Shown here: in pieces, positions 47,681-57,361 of the stretch
How the letters are laid out: each line of letters starts with the position of its first letter
Position numbering within the stretch: position 1 is the first letter of the stretch
Source of the DNA: Helichrysum umbraculigerum
Lineage: Eukaryota > Streptophyta > Magnoliopsida > Asterales > Asteraceae
Assembly (NCBI GenBank): GCA_949592205.1
Contig: CATIUR010000006.1
Coordinates: forward strand, 12,417,001-12,481,000
Reading direction: 5' to 3'
DNA length: 64,000 bases
Program-made: the position numbers and the translations under genes
Notes under the pieces: model-generated
Told to the model about the DNA's origin: nothing
What the model saw: only the letters and a program-made list of their open reading frames with translations
The model's database searches: none

Positions 47681-49277
47681 ACCAGTTTTGTAAACTCCAT
47701 CCAACTTTTCTATTTTACTATTTTAGAAAGTAAGTGCTTACTTTATATTCTGACAAATAAAAAAAAAAAAAAATTTGATGAGTAAAGATGATATTTTATC
47801 GGTAAATAAGTGATGTGAATACAAATGTATAAAAATGTGTTTATTTTCAAAGTGGAGATTTTAACCGAAACGAAAAGAGTATTAAAAACTATAAAAGACC
47901 GGTTTAATCAAGAAGAAAAATAAATAAGATAAATGACACTTCTGTGTAATAAATTAGTATGAATGATAATGAATGTCCGGCGGGGTTGATAAAATTAATA
48001 ATTATTATATATGTATCAATATATTGAAAAAAATAGATATTTGTTGAAATAAGAACAGATGTATGGAAGAAAAAAAAACATAATTTCTCTGTCCCAATTT
48101 ATTTGCTATCTCCATCTCCATCTCGATTTTATTTAATTATTTGTTTATTATTTTCGTTTTAAAATGTCTTAAAATAATTGTCTACTTCAACTTCAACCAA
48201 TTTGAATGAAAAATATTGAATATCGATGGTAAAGAGTATAATTATTATATTATTATAGGTTCTAAAATAGTGCGTAAATTGATTTTTAGTGATGGATGAA
48301 ATATTAATTACGTACACGTAGTATATACGTACACATGTATAGGACCGACGACTAGCCCCCAGACACCCACAAGGCGACTAGCTGCCACATGCCCCATTCT
48401 GTACTACGTGGTAGTACAAACACAAACATCAATTATTCCTCGCATTCTTTATTTCTTTAAAGACTTTAATTGTTTCACTATACTCTAAATTTCTAATTAT
48501 ATATGAAACAAATTTCAGTTAACTTTTAAAATATAGTGGTGGGGAATGTGGCATATTAGCGGTCACGGATTCAATCCACGTCGTCCTCATATTTCTTTGA
48601 CTGTGCATTACACGATTTAACTCTACCATGTTGACCGTGAGACCGTTCGATGGGTGGCTGCCGGATAGTCGATTTTACCTATTATGAACGCTATTTCGAG
48701 AATTGGACCTATATAAATCAGTCATATTGGATATATATGTTTTTACGATTGGATTTTTGATCTATTGATACATACCTTGATCTATCTCTTTGTAGTGGAT
48801 GAATTTTGCTTCAATTTTAATTGTAATCCTAATCCTAATATCCTATCATTACCACCGTAACTTATTTCGCACAATATCTATTTTAAATACAGAACTTAAT
48901 AATCACATACGTACTTTGTATTAAATAACACAATGTTTAACTCCAGATGTATCTTAAATTATATATAAGAAACAGTTGATGATGTCATCAAAAATCTAAT
49001 CAACCAAAAAAAATTACTCAATTTTGTCCAATTAGCTAAATTATACGGAGTAGGATTTAGTGACATCATAAATCATTAATTATTTATTATATAAAGAAAA
49101 ATAATTATGATAACATTATCCAAATAGGTATTCGTAATACATTAGGACTATTATCATATTACAATAGGTATTTGTAATATATTAGGTTTATTATCATATC
49201 ATTTAATTTGATGATGCGTTGATGAGATTTAATCCTTCATATCAACAACTTATAAAATCTATTTGTTTTCGTCCAAC
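47681..49277. other. Intergenic DNA with a possible SINE-like segment
   Basis: AT-rich. At 48545-48700 a more GC-rich stretch holds TGGCATATTAGCGGTCACGG and GGATTCAATCC, weakly like pol III A and B boxes of a tRNA-derived SINE; support is poor. No gene recognised. Confidence 0.4.
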
Positions 49278-49307
49278 CCCGTGTAATACACGGGTATAGA
49301 GTCTAGT
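49278..49307 (+). mobile_element. Helitron-like 3' terminus
   Basis: Hairpin CCCGTGTAATACACGGG (49278-49294), then 8 bp, then CTAG (49303-49306) followed by T. This is the plant Helitron 3' layout: a hairpin about 10 bp before CTRR, inserted before T. Its 5' end is not certain. Confidence 0.65.
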
Positions 49308-49417
49308 AATATAATATAGTAAACAATCAATTTGTTTAACCAATAATCATGACAAGGCGTCAAAGTATCACAGGCAAGCAGTAGAGTCAAAATACGAGTA
49401 TAAATATTTAATTAATA

Positions 49418-49667
49418 CTCCCTCTGTTCCAATTCTATTGTCTCCAGACAAAAAATACGCAGTTTAAAAAAATATAATAATCTCTCTTACTTTTTGGTAA
49501 GATGACAGTTTTACCCTCTACTTTTTACCTACTTTTTTGTCTTATGTATACACACTAGGGGTAAAAAAAAACTTTATATTCTTATTCTTATCTATTTATG
49601 GAAGTGAACAATTAATTTGGTACATCCCAAAATGAAATAGTGGACAATAGATTAGGGACGGAGGGAG
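49418..49667. mobile_element. Stowaway MITE
   Basis: 250 bp with ends CTCCCTCTGTTCC and GGGACGGAGGGAG, flanked by TA on both sides (49416-49417, 49668-49669): the Stowaway (Tc1/mariner) consensus. No ORF. Confidence 0.93.
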
Positions 49668-49731
49668 TAGTTAGTATGCTCCAGCCTTTTCGTTATAAAT
49701 GTTTCCATCGACTTTTGTTATTATATTATTA

Positions 49732-50521
49732 GAGTAAGGTTTAAATGAGTACACTAACTTTGAGTGACAATGAGGGAACCAACAGATTTTTGCCATGTGC
49801 CACTTTATTCACTCTCCTCCACATTTTTAAAAATTAAATATCTCACAAACGGTAAGTCGAAAAATCATGAAAATTGCACCATAAAATTCAACGTTTTCTC
49901 CTCTTCGATTTGCCGTCCCTCAAAGCATACTTTTGACAACTTTTTGCTTCTTCCATTTTTTGATGGATTTTACAAATTAGTAACAGATGTGTTAGTGATT
50001 GGTTGTACATTTAATTTGTGGTTAAGGTTATGGTTTAGGGTTAGGGTTTAGGTTTAGTAGGGTTTATGGTTTAGTAGGGTTTAAGGTTTAGGGTTTAGTA
50101 TGATTTATGGTTTAAAGTTTGTAAAGCGTTTAGGGTTTAGGGTTTGGGGTTTAGGGGTTAGGGTTTAGGGGTTAGGGTTTGGGGTTTCGGGGGAGAAACC
50201 CCAAACCTTAAACCCTAAATCCTAAACCCTAAACGCAACACTTTAACACATGTGTTAGTAAATGTGAAACCCACCAAAAAAATGAAAAAAAAAAAAAAAA
50301 AACTCATCGTAAGTATGCCTTGAGGAACGGCAAATCAAAGAGGAGAAAACGCTGAATTTAATGGTGCAATTTTCATAATTTTTCGATTTGTCGTTTGTGA
50401 GATAATTGATGTTGGGTGTAAATGGGTTGTGTACATGTGGAACATTCTCTTTGTACACATGGCTTGATATCATTGGTTCCTCATTCTCACACAAATTCCT
50501 ATTCTCATTTGAACCCTACCC
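49732..50521. mobile_element. Long-TIR (Mutator-like) MITE with telomere-repeat core
   Basis: Imperfect inverted arms of about 260 bp (left GAGTAAGGTTTAAATGAG, right end GGGTAGGGTTCAAATGAG on the other strand; shared internal blocks such as ATGAAAATTGCACCAT). TATATTATTA occurs at 49722-49731 and 50522-50531, a 9-10 bp target duplication. The centre is TTTAGGG-type repeat. No transposase. It ends only about 50 bp before the P450 start codon. Confidence 0.8.
50021..50234. repeat. Interstitial telomere-type repeats with strand switch
   Basis: Degenerate TTTAGGG units run from about 50030 to 50180, then invert to CCCTAAA from 50203 to 50234 through the hairpin GGGGTTTC (50181-50188)/GAAACCCC (50195-50202). 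Head-to-head telomere arrays inside a MITE are unlikely to be a chromosome fusion, given the flanking TIRs and target duplication. Confidence 0.85.
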
Positions 50522-50581
50522 TATATTATTAATATACTATTACTATTATTATTACTCAAATCTCATAGATCACTCGAAAAA

Positions 50582-52274
50582 ATGACTGAAGAAAAAAACC
50601 AGTATCTGCTATTGTGGTTGGAAGTAGGCAACCATAACAACCAGCTTACAATGGTTGTAATCACCATGATTTCAGTAGTAATCTTGGGTATTTTATGGTA
50701 CAAACTGGCATTTTCAAGTTCATCACCATCATTGCCACCAGGACCCCGTTCCTTGCCGATTGTTGGGTACCTTCCATTTCTTGATCCTAACTTGCACAGA
50801 CAGTTCACCAGCATGGCTCTGAAATATGGACCCATTTTCAAGTTCCATATCGGAAGGAAACTTCACATCGTCATAAACAACACGGAGCTAGCAAAGGAGG
50901 TACTTCGTGACCAAGACGAGTTCTTTGCCAACCGCAAGCTAACAGTCGCTGCCACAGTGATAACAAGCGGAGGCCAAGATATAGCTTTTTCCAACAGCAC
51001 TTACCAGCGTAACCTTCGTAAGATATTTGTCCAGGAAGTTTTGAGCATCAAGAATCTTAGAGCATGCAGTCCTTTCAGAAAGGACGAAATAAGGAAAACC
51101 ATAAAGAATATTTATGGTAAAACCGGGACGGCGGTCATGATTAAAGAAATTTCTTTCTCGACGGTGGTCAACATTGTAACAACCATGCTTGGTCGCCCAA
51201 ATAACGTGTCAAAAGATAGCCATCTTGGAGCTGAGTTTCAGCTTTTGGCTTCAAAAATCCTTGACCTTGTTGCTAAGCCAAATTTGTCTGATTTCTTCCC
51301 TACCCTTGCGTGGCTTGACTTTCAAGGCATTGAGCGGGACATGAAGAAGCAACATAAAAAGTTTGATAAACTTTTCACAAAAATCATTGAAGATCGAACA
51401 CAATCTAACTCCAGAAAGTTAGATGATGGAATTGCTGATGAGGATAAGAAAGACATCTTGCAGATCCTATTAGAGCTCAAGGACAAGAAAGAGCTTAATT
51501 TGACCCAAATAAAAGGACTTATTATGGTAAGCTTATTTTTCAAGATTATATCAAAATTAAGTCATATGGAATAATGTTGATTGTAAGTTGAGTTTATGTA
51601 GTTCAGCTCAACTTAAATATGGGTAAACCTTTATGTAACAGGACATTCTGATTGGAGCAACCGATACAACGACAGCATTGATTGAATGGCTAATGACAGA
51701 ATTGATTAAAAATCCTAACATAATGAAAAGGGCTCAAGATGAATTATCAGAGGTTGTAGGAGTAAATAACATTGTTGAAGAATCTCATCTTTCAAAATTA
51801 CAATACCTAGATGCAACGATTAAGGAAACACTCAGGTTGCACCCTGTGGGCCCACTTCTAATTCCGCGGTCACCAAGCCAGGATTGTACCGTAGGTGGGT
51901 ACACCATTCCAAAGGGCTGTACTATCTTTTTGAATGCTTGGGCAATCCATAGGGATTCTCGTTACTGGGACAATCCGTTGGAATTCAATCCTGAAAGGTT
52001 CTTGACTTATGAAGGGGCAAACAAATTTGATTTAAGAGGAAACAATTTAAACTTCCTCCCTTTTGGATCCGGAAGAAGGATGTGTCCAGGTATTTCATTG
52101 GCCGAGAAAATGCAAATGTATTTTTTGGCTTCACTCTTGCACTCGTTTAACTGGAGCTTGCCCAATGGTGAGAAGCTTGACTTCTCCGAAACACTTAACA
52201 CCGGTTTACATAAACTAACACCGCTCATTGCTATCCCAACTCAAAGGTTGCCCGGTGTGAGCCTTTATATGTAA
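50582..52274 (+). CDS. Cytochrome P450, CYP706-like
   Basis: Two exons, 50582-51526 and 51642-52274, with a phase-0 GT-AG intron of 115 bp; 525 residues, normal for a plant A-type P450. An N-terminal membrane anchor is at about 23-44, then PPGPRSLP (52-59). I-helix GATDTT at 320-325 (Ala replaces the usual second Gly), ExxR E377-R380, PERF 432-435, and haem loop FGSGRRMCPG with Cys463. Sequence blocks (LPIVGYLPFLDPNLH, NLSDFFPTLAWLDFQGIERDM) point to CYP706, whose known members oxidise mono- and sesquiterpenes. The enzyme would sit on the ER membrane and need a P450 reductase. The exon-1 ORF reading past 51526 is intron read-through. Substrate unknown. Confidence 0.92.
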
Positions 52275-52641
52275 TCTTGTTGGACTTGTTGTTCATCCGA
52301 TTAATTAATAAAAATGATCATCTTGAAATGACTACTCTATTATTCAATGGTTTAAGTTGCCACATTATCAAAATCAGTGCTACATCACCGATTTACAAAT
52401 TATAAGAGGTAGCGTTTCTTGGATCTTTTATTATAAGTTTATAACCATCTTTATATGCAAGTTATTTTGTTTTTGGAAAATGATTGATATGCGTAAACAC
52501 ACATGACTAAACATGTGCATAAATATATGCTTGATGTATATGTCCAAATAATTGGTGGAGATAATTAAAGAGAAGAAATACAAAAAAAGTATCACTTTGA
52601 TCCCCGTGGAATAGTGGTCCAGAGGCTAAAAACAAGTATCG
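52275..52641. other. 3' flank of the P450 gene
   Basis: AATAAA-like signal (TTAATTAATAAAAATG) at about 52300-52315 could serve 3' end formation. Otherwise intergenic. Confidence 0.4.
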
Positions 52642-53908
52642 TGTTAGGAACATGATTATAACTCCTAAGGGTCGAAGGATTTGGTATCTTAAAGTTTGAT
52701 GTCTTTCTTATAAACGTACTAGTAATTTGATTTGTTTAGGATCGACAATTATAGTGTTTTTTTTTTCTTATAAATAGGGAAACTCAAATCAAAATTTTGT
52801 ACCTTCGTTTTTAATTTGCAATTTGAAAAATAAATAAATTTTGATTTGCAATTTGAAAAAAGGCTTTGTTGATTCGTTGTTTCAGCTCTTTAATTCTTCT
52901 TCGATACCGAACAATTGGTATTAGAGCCTCGTCGATCATTGATATCAAAGAAATTTGAAGTCGTCGAGTATTGTTTTGAAGACTTATGAGGTCGTTTAGG
53001 GTTTCAGAATTCGTTTTTGGATTGATTCGATCAAAGAATAAATTGCCTTTGTTGCTGATTTGATTGATTTATCGTTTCTTGTAGGATATCCATTCTTTGT
53101 TGTTGTAATTCGATTGGAATCAAGAATCCACTGAATTGAATAATAATCATCCAATTCATCTGTGTTTGTTTTATTGGGAATACTAAGGTTGCGTTTGGTT
53201 CGTGGATTAAATAGTAAGTCATCAAACTCCAGCCCTCATTTAAACGGAATTGGAAATGGAATTGGAATCTCAATTCTATTTCACAATCATGTTTGGTTCA
53301 GAAATGGATTAAATAGTAAGTCATCAAACTCCAGCCCTCATTTAAAGGAATTCACAATCAATGAAATTCCAATTCCTTCAAAAAATTTGCGCAAACCAAA
53401 TTCAATGTAAGTTTTTGTTTATTCGTTGTTTGCTATTAATATACTATCTGGCTTTTGGGCTGATCTATTAATTTTTGGGTTTGGGCCATTTGTTCTAGAA
53501 TTTGGGCTATTGTTTTTTTTTTTAGCTTTCCGGCCATTTGGTTATCAGTTTTTGGAATTTGTTTGTAACCATTGCAAAGAGTCCGGCTACTCGACTCGGA
53601 GTGGTTGATTGTTTCTCAAATGAGTTCGAAGCAAGGTGGAGATCGTTGGGAACATAATTTTAACTCCTAAGGGTCGTGGGTTTTGGTATCTTAAAGTTTG
53701 ACTTGTTATACATGTATTAGTAATTTAAGTTTGTCTAATTAGGATTGTGAAATTATTGTCGGTTCGGTTGTTTTTGGCTTATAAATAGGGAAACTTAGAA
53801 TTTGAGTTTTGTACATTCGTTTTTGATTTGCAATTTGAAAAAAAAAAAAAAAAAAAGCTTTCGTTTCTTTGCTGTTTCTGCTCTTTAATTCGTCTTTGAT
53901 ATCCAATA
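52642..53908 (+). mobile_element. Small degenerate LTR retrotransposon (TRIM-like)
   Basis: Two diverged LTRs of about 270 bp: 52642-52913 and 53644-53908 (shared AACTCCTAAGGGTCG, GGTATCTTAAAGTTTGA, CTTATAAATAGGGAAACT, TTTGCAATTTGAAAAA). Directly after the first is TTGGTATTAGAGCC, a one-change version of the tRNA-iMet primer site, and GCAAGGTGGAGA before the second is a polypurine-like tract. The 730-bp interior has no coding capacity. CTTATAAATAGGG may be the LTR TATA box. Old copy, with no clear target duplication. Confidence 0.75.
53200..53350. repeat. Direct repeat inside the TRIM-like element
   Basis: A block of about 42 bp (GGATTAAATAGTAAGTCATC, then CAAACTCCAGCCC) occurs at about 53203 and 53306, each followed by related GGAATT motifs. 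Confidence 0.7.
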
Positions 53909-54648
53909 TTTCACATGTGTTCATGATGCAAATCTTTAGGCATGTACATGTGGCACATATATCATTACCATGTTATATGGGAATGGAACTGTACGTGATT
54001 GCATCACTTCAATATTGTGTTTAAAAGTAAACCATATGTGATCTATTTATACTTTGTTGGTCTAATTTTTTATTAATTCATTAATGCATGTTACTGTAAT
54101 ACATATTTTACAGTACGTATCTTTCAAACAAGTATATTACACTAATCAGTTACTAGCTTGTTAGCTTATAATCTTGGTGCAAATTAATATTTATTCCCAT
54201 TCCTTAGTAAAATAAACTTTCCTCTTTTCAAGTTGTTGTGTAATTACTCGTAATTCTTCTTTTCAAGCTGCCTAAAACTTCTAATGTCAGGGTAGATGGA
54301 TAATAATGTTAATAAAGGCAAATACGCGCCTGGGAGGCTTGGTGCTGCTCTGGTAAAGTCAGCACCCGCTCAACCCGTAGACTAAGAACCATTGCTTAGT
54401 CTTCACCTAGTCAACAAGCCCTCCAAACCCATCTTAATGCCCCCAGTTGGGTCATAGACTTGTGTCACAGAGTCAGGTCCCTCAAACTTCTAATGTATAT
54501 GTTTCCATTTCATCTTTTATTAATTAAACTTTTTATATAATTGAGATGGGATTTTAATACTTTGAGAGTGCCATCATAATTTCAATTGGAACCATTGAAG
54601 CAAGAAGCAAATTAGAAATAAGTAATAACTAACTGCTACATGTTTGTT
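53909..54648. other. Intergenic DNA left of element D
   Basis: AT-rich apart from a GC-richer block at about 54320-54490 (GCCTGGGAGGCTTGG, GTCAGCACCCGCTC) that I do not recognise. No gene. Confidence 0.4.
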
Positions 54649-57326
54649 TGTCGCACCCCCAAATTATGATGCGGAAGCGGGTCGGTTCGGGGCGCGACTA
54701 ATCAATACACAAAGCACCAGATTACATAATGAACGACCACTACATGCGTCGTTTACAAATACATTGATAAAATAAAGGTTTTACACCGTTATAATATAGT
54801 TTACAAAAGCCCTTGAGTTCAAATGATAGAGATTCTATGGCATAACTAAATTATACAAAATATAGTAATGCATGACAATCTCTTGATGTCTGTATGCGAC
54901 TCGAACTAATGGGCATCTTGAGTGGCAGACCTACTACTGCTGAGAACCTGAGAATACATGCTAAAAGGTCAGCTATAAAGCTGGTGAGCTCACAGGTTTA
55001 ATGATAAGATGTAATGTATGAACCACAAGATTTAATAATGATGTTTGAAATTATTCAAATATAATGTATATATAGCCATGAGCACATAGTCTGAGCTTAA
55101 CTGAGATGTCAGGATCACAATTAAGTGCCTGAGCGAGGGTGCCTCTATGCGTATGCCTAATCAACATACGTATGAACAAATGATAATGCGTCCGTTTTGA
55201 CCAGTCAGTGCTTGCTGACCCGGACGGGGATTGTCAGTCCCATATGGATCCATACACTAACATTCACGCTACAAAGTATTACCAAACTATGCTATGAGGA
55301 CTTAAAATGATTAGATGATTTTAACTCATGTAATATATAGCGATGTTTTGATACTTGTGTTCAGATGTAAAACAAAATGAGCATGTATCTCACCCCTAGG
55401 TAAAAGCATTTAAAATAGGGGCTATGAGACTCACCTGAGCCTAATGTGATGCTAGTAAGCACAATTGATGTTTCACAATACAATAATGTCGATCAATCGA
55501 CTGAAACTTGCAGGGCGTCTTTGACGCGCAAGGTTTTGATAAATGATTAGATTATTGAAACCTACCGGGCGTATTAAACGCGCAAGGTTAAATTGATTAG
55601 ATGACACAACGGACCATCTATGCTAGTTGTTCCCTCAACTAGTTATGACCAAATACTTTGGTTAATGATTATGTTTGAAATTGTGAAAATGTATACGGAT
55701 CGTTGGTGATTGATTGAAATAATAATTCTTCAATTATTATTACTACTTTCATTTGTTGTGAACTTATAAAAGCATATTTTTGAAGTGTTTAAATGTTGTA
55801 TCGTATAAGTATGAAATATGTCGCGATGTCTGACACTTAGTGTAAACCTTTAGTTTTAAGTTTATGGAAAAACGGAGGTCCGAGAACTAAAATACGCCAT
55901 TTTCGACCCATAGATGACTCCGGATGGCCTAAAACTGACTAGGCTAAGGTACTTAGCCTTGACCATTGGGTTGTTTTTGAGTGACCGAGCGAATTTGAGC
56001 CCAATCCGTTACAATAAACTTTTCATCGAGAAGCTACCCTGTTTTAAGTTGTTACATCGTCGACGTTTTCGAAAATTTATTTATTCTGTTTTAGCTAGAA
56101 TTCACCGGGCTAGTTTATTGATCCGTTGGATCATGAAATATAAAGGGGGAATCCGCCGGATTTCCTTGAATCCGCCGGATTGGTGGCATTTGTGGGAATA
56201 CGCCGGATTCCCATGAATCCGACCGTATTCATGACAAACAACGGGAATACGCCGGATTCCCATGAATCCGACCGTATTCATGACAATGTAGCGTGGATCA
56301 TGTTTTCTGGGCAGGAATCCGCCGGATTCCCTTGAATCCGCCGGATTCATAGGTCCGGCTCAGGTCTGTTTGTTCCAAATCACACCCAAACCCAATTTAA
56401 AACCATTTTCGCATATAACCAACTTATTCTAACATTAATACATGATGATATACGTTATTTAAACACGGAATTACAAAGTTTGAGTTAACGATTCCTTACG
56501 ATTTTAGAAATGGAGCTTGGATGGTGATGATGATGAAAACGAAGGAGACGATGATGGTGATGATGATTATGCTTATGCTTCTGATCTTGTTATTGTTAAA
56601 GTTGTTGTTTGTGTGATCAAAGAGAGAGCCGAGAGAGAGCTAGAGAGTGAGATTGAGATTGAGAAATGAAGTGAACGAAGGGTGCGTTTGGGTATAGCTG
56701 CCAACTCCAATTATTGGAGTTGGTTGGCACAATATGAAGTACAAAATACCCGTGTTTTTGTACCCGATCGAAAAGTAGTATAATATTTTAAAACGATAAT
56801 TTTCTAAAAATGAAATCGTACGTATTTTAATCGAAGTATTTTGATAAAAATACTTTTAATGAGATATAAAATATATCTTTGTTTTATGTTTGAGAGACGG
56901 ATGGAATTTAATTGGTTTCGTCGCGTTTGGTAAAAGGGTATAAAACGAAATATGTTTTATTTTATCCGATGTAAATAATAATTATTAATTTCAATAACAA
57001 TTCATTATTTATTTATAGTTTTGTCGTGGACGTTTGATTTGTACAATACGAGATACTTGATATATTATCAAAATAATATATAATAATTATGAGGGTATTA
57101 AATAACAATTCCATATTACTTAATCACTTGATTTTTACCAACGCCGTATAATTGAATCGGAATTCGGTCGATTTGAAAATGAACGATTAAATCTAATCAA
57201 GTACTGATATATATATTCATCCATATATATTTTGATACATACAATTAGCCTAATACATAGCACTAACTACATGTATTACATAATGATTAGGAACAAATTT
57301 CTAGTCCTAATTTGACGGGTGTCACA
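54649..57326 (-). repeat. Element D 3' LTR
   Basis: 2678 bp; on the minus strand it starts TGTGACACCCGTC and ends GGGGGTGCGACA. The asymmetric ends (TGTGACA against TGCGACA) suggest one CpG-type change. It carries the AATCCG hairpin array at 56145-56350. Confidence 0.92.
56145..56350. repeat. AATCCG(C)CGGATT hairpin array in element D LTR
   Basis: AATCCG-C-CGGATT or its half sites recur at least six times, for example near 56149, 56170, 56317 and 56334, mixed with GAATACGCCGGATTCCC units and GAATCCGACCGTATTC units in a ~70-bp tandem duplication (56198 and 56242). Arms pair with neighbours. The visible part of the 5' LTR ends before this array. Confidence 0.8.
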
Positions 57327-57344
57327 TTCTCCCCTTGTTAAGAG

Positions 57345-57361
57345 AATTTCGTCCCGAAATT
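57345..57361 (-). other. Hairpin before the polypurine tract (element D)
   Basis: AATTTCGTCCCGAAATT, identical to the element B motif, beginning on the last base of the gag-pol stop codon. Confidence 0.7.

Noticed and set aside
47579..47785. A small membrane protein ORF of 68 residues
   Set aside because: Crosses the duplication breakpoint at about 47680 and ends in a poly-Lys run from an A-tract; the corresponding ORF does not exist in copy 1.
48545..48700. tRNA gene
   Set aside because: A- and B-box-like words are present, but no cloverleaf with an anticodon arm and acceptor stem can be built.
50021..50234. Ancient chromosome-end fusion
   Set aside because: The head-to-head telomere repeats lie within inverted arms and a target-site duplication, so transposition of a MITE explains them better.
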